Program-made: the position numbers and the translations under genes | Notes under the pieces: model-generated | The model's input: the letters and a program-made list of their open reading frames with translations, nothing else | Told to the model about the DNA's origin: nothing | Databases searched by the model: none | In this document: positions 43,672 through 54,667 of the stretch, piece by piece | How the letters are laid out: the number at the start of each line of letters is the position of its first letter | Position numbering within the stretch: position 1 is the stretch's first letter | NCBI GenBank assembly: GCA_030411725.1 | Contig: MU839850.1 | Coordinates: 248,001 to 312,000, forward strand | Direction: 5' to 3' | DNA length: 64,000 bases | Origin: Echria macrotheca | Taxonomy: Eukaryota > Ascomycota > Sordariomycetes > Sordariales > Schizotheciaceae

Positions 43672-46600
43672 CTATGTCGCCGGGTGCTTGATCTTCCATG
43701 CCGCAGCCTTCGCCCTCTCTCTCACGTCCAGATCCGTGTCGCCCATCTCCATCTCCGCCAGCTTGGCCAGAAAGCCAAGCCGCTTCAGCTCATCCGCTCT
43801 CTGCGCGCCACCGCTCTCGTCCGTGTCGCTGTCTCGCTCCCCGAGGTTCCCGAGCAGGTGGCATAACGCCCGACGCACGTCTGTATCCCGGCTGGTAATT
43901 TGTGCGCTGAGTAGCTTAAGCAACTCGGTTTGCGAAATCACCAGCTGCCGGTGCCTCGGAACGCTCGCCGCGATGTTAACCAGGACATACACCACCGCCT
44001 CAATCACCTTGGCCTGGGGGTAGAGTACGCGCGAATCCGGTCCCGTGGCCGACTTCCTACCAAATGGGTGCAGCACCTTGACGCGAAACTTGGACGCCAG
44101 GATCTCGAACAAACGATCCTGCCCGATCTCATTGAAGATGTGGTCCACCATCTCTCCTGGCGTCGACGGTAAGCTGATGAGGTTTCGGATGAAATTGAGC
44201 CCCTGCTCCTGAATCGCGAGATCGTCATTTCGAGCTTTCCGACCCGGATTCAGCTCTGCGTCGCGCAGCGCTGCCAGCTTCCTCTCCGCCCGTTGCACAC
44301 GTACAGACACCGCCCTAAGGATGGACTGCGTTCCCGGAATCGTCGCATCATCCTCGGATGTCTCGACTTCCATGTCGTCATCTCCCTGGTCTTGGAGCTG
44401 GGCGCGAGCGATCAGAGCCGCATCCTCTGTGTCGTCAAGGATCAGCCTTACGAGCGTTCCCGGGCCCAGCTCTTCCAGCGCCTGCTTCTTCAGGTGGGTA
44501 TCCGCCCCCTCCACCAATGCCTTCAACGCCCACATGGCATTCAATCGGAGCCCGGGGTTCTCTGACTGGGCGTGCTCACACAGCACTTTCAGTACTCCTG
44601 CTTCGAGAAGGGGCTGCGAGGAATTAGTGTCATTCTGCGTCAACTTTGGTTTGACTCACCTCTCGCAGAGGGCTACAGTTCAGTACCAGATTACAAATGA
44701 CGCCGCAGGCAGCGATTTGCACTTCGGCTACCGGGTGTTTGAGCAATCGGAAAACGGGCATCGCAACCCCGTGGTCCTCCAAAACCGTCCTGAGATTGCT
44801 AACAGACCTACTGAGAACTCGCACGGCGTGACACGCCGCGATGATGACTGTGTTGGGATTCGTGCCGTAGGGAGAGTTTTCGGCAGGGCGGTCTACTTGT
44901 GTATTCTTATCCCCTTTCGTCTTCTCTTTAGAGCTCCGTGGTCTAGTTGGTGAGGCTGTCAGGGATTCCACGACAAAGGGTAGGACGTCTTCCGTCGCCA
45001 ACGCCTTCCTATACTCCTCTTTGAGAGCACCCAGGCCTGCTACCAGCTTGAGCATGCTCTCTCTCATCTTGACTTTATGAGCGGCAATCGGCAGCTGTCC
45101 GGGAGGACCCAAACGACAAGTTGGCAGGCCTTCTTCCTGACCGTCAGCACGGTCTGGGGTAGGTAACCATGGCCGAGGAGCGTTTTGAACCGGAAGGGGT
45201 TCGTATGCGTCTTTTAGTAGTTTCGGTATTACTTTCAAGGCGCCGCAATCAACAGCAGCTTGTTGTAGATGGTCACTATCGGAGACCAGTCGTGCCAAAA
45301 CAGCCGGAGTCCGCTCCTGGATAGCCCAATTCTCGGCGGTGACGGGGTCCACGAAGTGCGATTTCTGCGAGCTGACCGGTACCGGTTTGTCGTCCTTTAT
45401 CAGCTGGCACAAGAGAGGCACCACGAGGACACCTATGGCGATCTCACGTTCCGGCACCGCAAATCCAGCCTTGTATAGAGATGCAAGCACCGAAGCGGCC
45501 ATTACCCTCTCCAGTCCCTCGGTCGATCGGGTGAGGTGGATCAGCCACGGTATCAAGGGACTCTCGGCGTTATCATTTTCCACCTCCCCGCTACTCTCCC
45601 CGAAGAAGCGTGTTTGGGGTGTTGCTGCTCTTGACTCTAGCTCTTCATTAGAGGGCGAGTAGCCCAGCGGCGGGAATTGTGTGATTTGGGCCGACAAGAC
45701 CTTTGGCTGCGTGATGGGCACGGGCGGCAAGAGGCATTCCATGGCGCTTGAGTGCAAGAATCGCGAGGTGCAAAGATTGCTCACTTCGAGCGCGCTCCAC
45801 GCCGACTTGAACGCCCTGGAGTGGTGAGGGAAATGGATGTTGGGGAAAACAGCCATCATCGCCGGAGAATACACCAGCATGCCAGCCCGGAAACGGGAGT
45901 CCGCAATAATCGTCGAAATGGCCTCCAGCACCAGTCCCAGCTTGGCCCCAGGCGGGGCGCGGTGCTGAAGTGCGTCGGCAAGCCCGTCGTGGAACGCGGG
46001 GACCTCGGCGCCGGGAATGACCTCTCCTCGCAGCACGACAAAGCTTGCCAGCCGCATTGCGAGTGCGTTGAGCGTGCCATGGCTTGCTAGCAAGTTCTGA
46101 TGGTGGCTGTCCCTACAGAGCCGGCTAATCAGCCTAGCCACCAGGTTCTTCTGCTTTTGCACGACCATCAATGGCGATGTCGAGGCAAGAATGCGGTTGA
46201 TGGAAGCGAGGTGTGCGGGCTTGAATAAGAGATTCGATAGCGTAGAAACGTCGTCCCCGCCTGCACGGCCCAGCAGAGCGGCATCAGCCATGTCATTCAA
46301 CGCCTGTAGGGCCTCCAACACCACCTGCGGCTGGTTGTCTGCGGGAGATATATGTGACAAGACGGCTGGTATTGCATCGGCAGCTTCGAGAGGAGCGAAG
46401 AAGGACGGGCCGCCTGTGACGATATTGTGTTAGCGATCTGGCGAAGCCGACGAGGGGAGCTACTCACCGTTGGCAAAGATGGCGATCAAGTCCAGCGACA
46501 GCAGCCGCACACGCTCGCCATCTGTCAAGGGACGAGGCTGTCCGTGGGGATTCCGAGAGTCGTCCCCATTCCTAGTCACCGGAGACTTGCTCGACTGAAG

Positions 46601-46765
46601 GTTCTTGACCAGGTACTCAAGGATGCCCTGTTCTACCCACTTCTCCTTCCTTTGAACGTGCCCGATAACATCGTCCTTGAGGGCACGAAGGGCACCCGTC
46701 AGCTCTGAATGGCTCCTAGCCACTCTTATCTGGGAGAGAATGGGCGGCGTCTGGACGCGCGCCAT
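43672..46765 (-). CDS. vid28: GID ubiquitin-ligase subunit Vid28/Gid5 (ARMC8), armadillo-repeat protein
   Basis: Three exons on the minus strand, 46765-46468, 46413-44660 and 44613-43672, giving 997 residues; introns are 54 and 46 nt with GTGAGT donors. The start MARVQTPPILSQIRVARSHS at 46765 is preferred over an in-frame ATG 16 codons upstream. In yeast, Vid28/Gid5 is the scaffold that docks the substrate receptor Gid4 onto the GID (CTLH) E3 ligase, which degrades gluconeogenic enzymes when glucose returns. The protein is largely alpha-helical armadillo repeats, such as VLEALQALNDMADAALLGRA, VIIAACHAVRVLSRSVSN, VAEVQIAACGVICNLVLN and NPGLRLNAMWALKALVEGAD. A conserved C-terminus follows: IQEQGLNFIRNLISLP and ALCHLLGNLGERDSD. 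Acidic and Ser/Thr-rich loops separate the repeats. Confidence 0.88.
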
Positions 46766-48600
46766 GTCGATGTCGCTTGCGAGGGGCGATGAGGGGTCCC
46801 GAGCAGTGAGCAAGCCCCTCCCTCAGGGCTGGTCGGCTTAGGCTCGCAGCGGCGACTGGAATTTGCGCCGCGATGCGGCCACACCTTTATCGATAATGAA
46901 GCTTGATGCGCGGATATCGATTGTCCTTAACCTTGAGCTGGCGTTGGATGGATGACGAGGGAGTCTAGGATCTGGTCCTGGAAGCTAGCTGGAAGCTGTC
47001 TGGAGCTCGGCAGATTTCGTGGCGTCGAATGCTGGTGCGATGTACGCTCCGTTTGCGATACTCTACAGCTCGGCGATCAAAAAAGTCGTCGGTGTCAGGG
47101 CTGCTTGCGGGCGATGATGGAAATAATTAGTGTTCGACATCTGTTTCTGCGATGCAGTTTTGATCCAAGGAAAAGCGATGGCCTCGGGTGACCAATGATT
47201 TGCCCTGGGCATGCGATCGACGCGGGGTGGTCTGGGCGTCCAAAGTCTCTTGGCTTGGCACCGTCCCCTGCCGGCAGGGCTGCCCGGGAGCGACCCACTG
47301 TTTGAAGACACCAGCTTCCACGAACGAGTCCACGACTTAAAAGGACTGAATACTGGTCCTAGAAGGACTGTAACCCACCCACCCTGAACTAAAACAATCG
47401 AGTAGAGGCAGATAAGGGCTGGTATAATGGTAGCCAAGCTTCAAAGCCACCGCTAACGCCTTTTCGTTAACTGCAACGCTTTCTACGCTCTTGGATATAT
47501 TGATGTCTTCCAGCCGGGAGCTCACAAGAACGGCTGTTGCAAGCATTTAGTACGCCATCAACAGTTTCAGACCCGTAGTTGCTTGAGGCTCCGTATGTTT
47601 ATCGTGTAAGTGGACCATATGCAAGCAAGCCTTCGGTCCGGCTGCCAAACCCAATCTTTCTGCCATCATCGAGATGTCCATGCAAGACGCCGCATGACTT
47701 CCCAGCAGCGATTACCTAAGAGGGCCTGCGTTGCCCTCACGTGTTTGGTGGAATGCTCTTCCGCTATCCGGCATCGCAAATCAGCACTCTTGTCGGCAAC
47801 CTCGCCAGGTATTCATGACGAACAGCAACAGCGATCGGTCGACGAGAACATCGACCGGCTCGCGGCTCACCGCTCTCTGGACGCACCCGACGGGAGGCAG
47901 GTACAGCACCCGAAGACACGGCAAGCTCTGATTTATACGCTGCCATGCTGGCTGCAGGGCGCCACAGCTGGCAGTCTGCTGTGGTGCTGCTCTGGCTGCT
48001 GGCCTCCTAGTTTCCGGGTTCCCTGTGAGCCTGTCCAATCCCGTCGCTGGCATGGCGAACGTGCTGGCGACTTGGCCCTGATCCGCCCGGCGAACGTGAT
48101 CCGTATGGCCAGCACCGGATTCGCTGCTGCAAGAGCGTCGGTCTAAAAAGCAGTTAGGCACACAGAGCTGGTGAAAGCCGGCGCCGGTCCATTGGCTCCA
48201 ATAGTCGCCGCACACCGGGGCAAAAGCACCGGCAATTCCCATTAAATATGAGAATGCTCACCCACCAGGTCCGCCATCGTCGTTGACAAAGAGCACCCCA
48301 CCACGCCGCACCGCACCCCCGTACATTCCCCCGGTCGCCAGAGTCAGACTGCTATTGCCAGCTGCCTGCCGAGCTGCGTCTGCTGCTACTGCTGCTGCTG
48401 CTGGATGCTTTTCGGCTGCCGGATCGCTGGTCTAGCTCAGTTTCCGATCGTGTGCCGCTGCCCACGGTGGGCTTTGGCTTTTCGGTGTGGAGAAAAAGGC
48501 GAAAAGCTGCGGAGAACGGGCGACTGCAAGCCCCACCGCTGCTAGTCTCCCCGCGAACTTCTCACCCCTCGACTGCCGTGTGAAGGATGACGAGGCTGGG
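46766..48600. other. divergent intergenic region
   Basis: Between the 5' ends of vid28 (-) and the cyclin gene (+). A GCT-type triplet run lies near 48370-48410 in the probable cyclin leader. No coding gene or RNA was recognised. Confidence 0.6.
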
Positions 48601-49929
48601 ATGATGTTGGTCCAATCTCCGGCCCTCACGACCTCAGTCAATGCCTCCCCGAGAAGCGGCTTCCACAGCTTCCACTATGCACCTGTGCCTTCGCCGCGAC
48701 AGTCTCCGTCCTGGGTCTCGGCTGCCTTGTCTCGCCGCCAATCCGCCTCGTCCTCTGCGACGTCGGTAGCATCGCCGTCGCTCCCGCGGGCAAAGAGATA
48801 TGTAGACGCCGCGACGCAGTACTCGCCCATGGAGCCCTTCAACTACGCATCCAGCGCGCCTGCTCGCCGCACCCAGCCCGGCGACGTCGACCGACTGGAA
48901 CCCCCGCCCCCGCCAGGCCCGAAGCCCATGTCGCTCCCCGAACAGCGGCCCCCCGAAGTCCCGGCGAAGGCGGTCAAGGCGATACCGGAGGCGTCCACGG
49001 AGCCCAGAGAAGCACAGCAAGAGCGATCTGTGCAACCGGTATCCCCTCCCAAGAGGAAGAGCGCGGACGAGACAGGCGAGTCGAGCAGCGCGACAGCAAA
49101 TGGCGCAACGAGTCCGTCGACACTCGCTAAGCGACCGAAACCCGCCGCAGCGCCGCCGAAGGTCTTACCACAACGATACGAGTTCTGCGCGGTCGAGGAT
49201 ATGGTGGTTTTGATTTCCCACATGCTGGGGGAGCTTATCGAAACCAATGATGCACTGGCCCTTAGGACCGGCCACCTCACTAGATTTCACTCCCGGTAAG
49301 TCAGCGTGCCTTTGCGGACTATATGTTTCGCGCAGCAACTGACAGGCATGCCCTGTAGGACGGCCCCGGGAATCTCAGTATTAGATTACCTTCACAGGCT
49401 GGCAAAACACGCCACGCTTACCCCCCCTCTCCTGCTCTCCATGGTCTATTATATTGACCGACTTTGCGCCTTATACCCAGAGTTTACCATCAACACGCTT
49501 ACCGTTCATCGGTTTCTCATTACAGCAGCCACTGTGGCCGCAAAGGGACTCTCGGATGCGTTCTGGAACAACTCTACCTACGCCAAGGTCGGCGGCGTCA
49601 GGGTAGCCGAGCTCAAACTTTTAGAGCTCGAGTTTTTGTACCGGGTTGACTGGAAGATTGTTCCCAACCCCGAAGTATTAGTTGCCTACTACCGCGGCCT
49701 GGTGGAGCGGTGCCCAGGGTACAGCCTTGAGACAGAGGACCCCTCAGGCGAGGAAGACGATGAGGACGAAGAGGCCGAGGCAGTCGACGATTATGATAAT
49801 GACGGAACGGATGAAATTACAGATGGCACCATGGACGAAACCGACGGGGCGGAAGATTCCAGCCCGAGCGGAAGCGAGGGCAGGAGGGAACGCGCTGTCG
49901 ATGGGAATCATCCACGGTCCTCAGCGTAG
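48601..49929 (+). CDS. Pho85-type cyclin (Pho80/Pcl family)
   Basis: Two exons, 48601-49295 and 49359-49929, giving 421 residues; the 63-nt intron falls inside the cyclin box. Pho80-type cyclins bind the Pho85 kinase and act in phosphate sensing, glycogen control or cell-cycle entry. The N-terminal half is disordered (Ser/Pro/Arg-rich). The cyclin box begins at VEDMVVLISHMLGELIETND and continues TAPGISVLDYLHRLAKHATL, YYIDRLCALYPEF, VHRFLITAATVAAKGLSDAF and AELKLLELEFLYRVDWKI. These match the Pho80 box, including the AxxVAxKxxxD core. The C-terminal 80 residues are strongly acidic. The start is the ATG-ATG pair at 48601; the frame is open to 48487 but offers no earlier ATG. Which member (Pho80/PREG, Pcl6 or Pcl7) cannot be settled from sequence alone. 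Confidence 0.88.
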
Positions 49930-50570
49930 GAGAAGCTGAAGGGACGTTTCCTGACTCCCATCATCACATGGGCTCCCGCGAGGAGAAGGAATACTGCTTG
50001 ACCTCTGGTGCGAAGATTGGGATGGGACGAGTTGGTTCGTGACCATGAGGTCAAAATCGGTGGTTTTCGTCGTATCTCGAGATTACGTATATGTACATAG
50101 CACTTGACGAGATACCATGTTAAGGCGAAGGAATAGAAATACCCTCACAGCGTCATTGTGCAACCTGTCTCGTGTCTGTATGACTATCTCGGCGATGTCC
50201 ATATGCACGTTTCTGTGCTAGTCAGGGACATTGCTCACAGCCTCCTTCACGGCTGTCTGACGAGCCAAGTGATTGAATTTCCCACTCGAGAGCATACAAA
50301 TGGGTAAGACACAGGCCGTCGCATTTCTCTGGTTATCTTTCTGGATACCAACCCGATCAGCTGGAAGAGTCGTCAACGATGTCGTGGTGGGGAAAGGGAC
50401 CCCTGTCCAGCACTGTGGGACAAGACATGCACTGCTGCCCGTGACCCCACAGCCGACTCCAACTAATCGCTCGTGGATCGCGCTCCTGAATCCAACACCT
50501 CGACATTGAGGTTCGGACAGGATTCAACACAACGGCACCACTACCGACGGTCTAATTCACAGCACATACG
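49930..50570. other. intergenic region
   Basis: 3' flank of the cyclin gene and promoter of emc10. No gene was recognised. Confidence 0.6.
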
Positions 50571-51241
50571 ATGAGACTATATAGAATATTAACCGCACTT
50601 TTGGCGGGCGCCATCGCCCGCGCAACGGCAGAGCCCCAGACGGTCCCGGTGTACATCCAACCCATCACCTTCCCCGATACGGCTCCGACGCTCCTCGCAG
50701 AATTCACATACGATCGCTCTGCAGACTCGACGTCGGCCGCGACAACGATAGGCGCAGAGGTCTCATCATTCGAGGCGCCAGACTTCCCCGAGGGCGCGCG
50801 ATTGGCACGTATCGGTGTCTACGACGCGAAGGCCGGGCGGTGGATCTCGTCGACGACGGCGGTCTCAGTTGACAACTTCGGCAAGGGGTACTCGCCGAAC
50901 TTTGTGCTCACCCTCGACTCAGATGACGGGAGGGACTACGTGGTGGGCGTGGCATGTCGGGGCGTGCGCGTGGACGCTGGCTACACGAGAGACTTCGGGC
51001 CGCAGGTGACGGTTGCGGTGGCCGGGCCGGGCAAGCAGCCGGAGCTGAACAAGCCGGTGGTGCTGTCGCCCGAGGGGAAGAAGGTGATCCCAGAGGAGAA
51101 GAGCTTCATACAGAAGTATACGCTGTCCTTCCCGGTCTATTGCTGGATGTGTGCTAACCACTGCGCTCCTATAGGTACTGGTGGGTGTTTGCAATTGGCA
51201 TGTTCCTACTCGTTTCGGGAGGAGGTGGAGATCAGAAATAA
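50571..51241 (+). CDS. emc10: ER membrane protein complex subunit 10 (EMC10)
   Basis: Two exons, 50571-51115 and 51175-51241, giving 203 residues; the 59-nt intron has a gctaac branch site. EMC inserts tail-anchored and multi-pass proteins into the ER membrane, and EMC10 is a lumenal subunit with one membrane anchor. The first 20 residues (MRLYRILTALLAGAIARATA) form a signal peptide. The lumenal beta-sandwich contains FTYDRSADSTSAATTIGAEV, RIGVYDAKAGRWISSTTAVS and GYSPNFVLTLDSDDGRDYVV. A C-terminal transmembrane helix is split by the intron and reads YWWVFAIGMFLLVSGGG, ending GDQK. Without splicing, the frame runs into unrelated residues and loses the anchor, which supports the two-exon model. 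Length and order match fungal EMC10. Confidence 0.85.
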
Positions 51242-51802
51242 TAGACTTGGCATCGTTGCTCTTTCAATATCTTGCCCGTTAGTCGTTAGTTTATGGTGTT
51301 CAACGGTAGGGCACACATCTCCTTCTGTCTGGTGCGATTCCTTCTGTCTGGTGTGATTCCTCCTATTGCCGCAACAGGCGATGGCTGCTCATCACCGCAT
51401 CTCCTTCTCTTCAGCTGCGCTCAGCGCAAATCAGGTTGCCTTGCGAACACTGGAACCGTGGTTGGTTCGTGGAAAGCCTCCAAAGTTGAAACCGCACGGT
51501 GCTTGCAGGGGTCGGCCTGCTGGTTGCCAGTGGTGACCTGCGGCGGAATTTAGGGCGATTTGCGGTGTCGTGCAGGCCCCACAAACAAGCTGCAATCCAA
51601 TAAATTCGGCAAGGAAGCTCGTTCCACCTTCGGTGACAGCCCTCAAGTCCACCTTAGCACCTGCTTAACTTCTTCGCGACAACTTCCCCTCCTACTCCTC
51701 CCGCTACACCGCGCAGCGACGAAACCGCCTTAGACGACGACTTTCTAAACTACTTCCTTCCATCTCAAATAACCCCACCATACTTTCATTCACACGGAAA
51801 TC
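51242..51802. other. intergenic region
   Basis: 3' flank of emc10 and promoter of chz1. The last 150 bp is pyrimidine-rich, typical of a fungal core promoter and leader. No gene was recognised. Confidence 0.6.
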
Positions 51803-52301
51803 ATGGCCACCGAGAACGGCACAACCACTTCGGTCCAGGACCCCGCCGCGCTTGCCCAGGGCGCGCCCGTCGAGACTAAGGGCAAGGGCAAGGCAGCCGC
51901 CACCGCTGCGGACGTGGAGGATACCTCTATGGCTATTGATGACGACGATGAGGATGACGATGACGAGGAGGAGGCTGACGAGGTAAGTCATAGCTCCGAC
52001 CCCGCGCGCCCGCGCCCTGTGCCTAGCGCCCATGCTAATTGTTGACTACAGGAGGAAGCTGAGGCCGGTATGTCATTCGCACAATGCAAAAATGTATAGC
52101 GCTTGTTTTCTAATGCTTCTAGCTGCGGATGAAGAAGATGGAATGGAAGAGATCGACCTCGACAATGTGATCGGCCGCCGCACTCGAGGCAAGGTGATTG
52201 ATTTCGCCAAAGCCGCCGAGGAGAACCCCGCCGACGACGACGAAGATGAGGATGATGACGAGGACTTCGAGGTCGAGGACGAGACGATGAATGACGCCTA
52301 G
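51803..52301 (+). CDS. chz1: histone H2A.Z-specific chaperone Chz1
   Basis: Three exons, 51803-51982, 52052-52067 and 52123-52301, giving 124 residues. Chz1 binds H2A.Z-H2B dimers and hands them to the SWR1 remodeller for exchange into nucleosomes. The CHZ motif is clear in exon 3: MEEIDLDNVIGRRTRGKVID, followed by FAKAAEENP. It is flanked by acidic runs (DDDDEDDDDEEEADE before, DDDEDEDDDEDFEVEDE after) that mimic DNA. The middle exon is only 16 nt and codes EEAEA plus one base. Splice phases agree, with introns of 69 and 55 nt. Length is close to other fungal Chz1 proteins. Confidence 0.92.
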
Positions 52302-53458
52302 TCGCATCTTCTAGGACAAGGCGCGGCTTGATCCGTGACGCCTTCCACCCCAACAGGCTCGGGTTGATAACGGGACGAGTTATGGGGTGTCGAGAGCTTC
52401 GGTTCAAAGACATGGATACCATAAATCTCTACGCCAGATGTGGTATTCACTTACGTCTGGATCATCGTTGGGAGTTGGATGCTTGGGCGTTTTGGTGGGC
52501 TACATACATAGAAGTCTTTCGCGGCTTGGTGGGGGCTGGCTCGTCACGATGTGACGATGCCGCACGCGATGTGTTATAGTGGGAGCCAAAATTGATGACG
52601 ACGTCACGTTGATACATGATAAACAACCGTTTTCGACTTGCTGTGGGTGATCTCGCTGAGGGAATGTTATCACGCTGGTGATGCCCTGCCAACAACAGGC
52701 GGGGCAAGATGTGATCTTCCACACGGGTGGTCGATCAGTGTGCTCACATCAGAAACCGGTCAACCCGCCAACCTATAAAGCTATATAAACGTATACATTC
52801 GCCAAGTGCCCTTTGTGTTCCTGAGGCTCACAGAGAGAGTTGGGTTACCTCAGTCCCTGACAAACTCCCAAGTCAGGGGAGATGAGATTTGACGATCGGC
52901 AATTGACCAATCTTTTGGCCGGCGCGCCAGTCTCCAAATTTTCTTGACACGAAAACCCTATGCTAGCCAGTCCATTCAGATTTTTGCGTTACTTTGCAGC
53001 AAAGGGAGGGAACAAAGCAAATCTCTGTTCTTGACTTTTTTTTCCGTCCCCCAATAAACGAGGATCAGGTACCATCAACCAACCAAACGGCGAGATCCGA
53101 CAGCGAAACCTCGCCAACTCGCCCACTACCGCTACTGCCCGGGTCACAAGGTACATATTCCGAAAACGCAAGATCGCCTCAACTTTTGGATTCGCGCTAT
53201 AATAAACGACACGCCGCACAAACCTTTCGCTTCTATTTAGAGCGCACGAGTCTACTCTACCGCAGCATTACATTCGGTTTTCGTCCTTTTCGATCAACGA
53301 TCGATCTGCGAAACTCGGCGACGAAGGGGGGCATGGACGCGATCCATCGATAGTCGAATTCCCTACTACCAAACGAACAACAGCGCATCCATCATCGACC
53401 AGAACGAAGTGTCGAGAAAAGGCAATCTGCTACTCGACTTGAGAGAGAAACAGCCATC
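52302..53458. other. intergenic region and bet1 leader
   Basis: 3' flank of chz1 and promoter/leader of bet1. A possible TATA-like ctatataaac lies near 52780. A six-codon upstream open frame is at 53332-53352. No other gene was recognised. Confidence 0.6.
53332..53352 (+). other. possible short upstream ORF in the bet1 leader
   Basis: ATG, five sense codons (DAIHR) and TAG, ending 106 bp before the bet1 ATG. It could reduce bet1 translation if it lies in the transcript. The transcription start is not known, so this is tentative. Confidence 0.3.
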
Positions 53459-54192
53459 ATGGCATCAAGGCACGTCCCAAGAATCCAGCCCCATCCCATC
53501 CGCCGCCTCCGATCCTAACTAACCTGATGTCTTGTCGCAACACAACACAGATTCCAATCCTCATCCCTCCACCAACGCGACTCCCGCTCCGACCTATTCA
53601 AAGGCTACACAGGCGGCGGTTCAGGCTCCGACTCGTCATCGCGACGACCCGTGAGCGCCAGCCCGAACCGCTACTCGTCGACATACAACTCCTACCAACC
53701 ACAACCATCCAACGGGACCGTAACAGCCGCCCCCTACTACAACAGCCCACAACACCACCTCGGCGTATCCGGAGGAGGAGGAGGAGGAGGACCATCAAAC
53801 TTCCGACCAGCAACACCAAACTCGAGAGGCCAATACAGCGACGCAGTCCTGAACGAGCTCGAGAGCCAGAATGACGCGCAGGTGGACGGGATTTTGGGGA
53901 AGGTGAGGATACTCAAGGATGTATGTCTTCCCCCCCATTTTGGTAATATATATGTAGATATGCTAACGAAGGCGACAAAAAAAAGATGACAGTAGCCATA
54001 GGCGACGAGATCCGCGAGTCGTCGGCGCTCGCGGAAAAGATGAACGAGGGCTTTGACCGGACGAGGTTACGGCTGCGCGGGACCATGAATCGCATGCTGC
54101 TTATGGCGGAGCGGACGGGTGTCGGCTGGAGGGTCTGGTTGGGCTTCTTTGCGGCGGTTGTTTTGATTTTTATGTATGTTTGGCTTTTTTGA
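53459..54192 (+). CDS. bet1: ER-Golgi SNARE Bet1
   Basis: Three exons, 53459-53469, 53551-53920 and 53986-54192, giving 195 residues. Bet1 is the Qc SNARE in COPII vesicle fusion at the Golgi. Exon 1 is only 11 nt (M-A-S plus two bases) and is followed by a GC-AG intron. Only this join gives the N-terminus MASRFQSSSLHQRDSRSDLF that fits the family. A Ser/Gly-rich spacer follows, then the SNARE helix: YSDAVLNELESQNDAQVDGI, KVRILKDMTVAIGDEIRESS and NEGFDRTRLRLRGTMNRML. The tail anchor is VWLGFFAAVVLIFMYVWLF. The position of the ionic zero layer carries Ser, as in yeast Bet1. The first SNARE exon ends at KD, and MTVAIGDEIRE starts the last exon after a 65-nt intron. Confidence 0.9.
53470..53550 (+). 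other. GC-AG intron 1 of bet1
   Basis: Donor AAG|GCACGT, branch actaac near 53518, acceptor acacag. The nearby GT (53474) would put exon 2 in the wrong frame, so the GC donor is the only one consistent with the Bet1 N-terminus. Confidence 0.75.
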
Positions 54193-54667
54193 TGGACTGG
54201 ACTACAGGGAGAGAGAAGGAGAGAGAGAGAGGAAGGGAGAGGGGTGGTTTACGCTGGGGATGATGGTGCGGGCTTCTGTGGGTTTGGTTTGGTTAGAACT
54301 TTGGGGGTCTACAACGGCGAGAAGACTGGCGATCGGAGAGATCAACACTTGCATATGGGCGAATGGAGTTTGTATTTTTACGTGGCTGGTTGAAGTAGTT
54401 CATGTCCGCCGCGCACACTCAAGATCCAAGCAATGGCCATCACAAGAGTTGGTTTGTTGTAAAATCAAGACTCCATGTAATAAAATCAGTTTACCGCGGA
54501 TCTGTGCATTAATCTATCCCATAGCAACGCTCAAAAGTAAACAATACTCTATCCATGTCCTAATCATCATTTAATCATACAAGATATAATCATAGCCGTC
54601 CAACGCCCAAAAACCGCCGGGGTATCTTATGCCTCCATTGTTCAACCGTCTCCTCGGTCAAGGTTTA
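54193..54667. other. intergenic region (convergent 3' ends)
   Basis: Purine-rich 3' flank of bet1 (gagagagaagg repeats near 54210-54240), then AT-rich sequence up to the apc15 stop. No gene was recognised. Confidence 0.65.

Noticed and set aside
44920..44970. tRNA-like A box (ccgtggtctagttggt) inside vid28
   Set aside because: No B box (GGTTCRANTCC) or cloverleaf follows at the right distance, and the stretch is in frame in a well-supported exon.
48487..48600. N-terminal extension of the Pho85-type cyclin
   Set aside because: The frame is open but begins at a GTG without an ATG; the ATG pair at 48601 is the first usable start.
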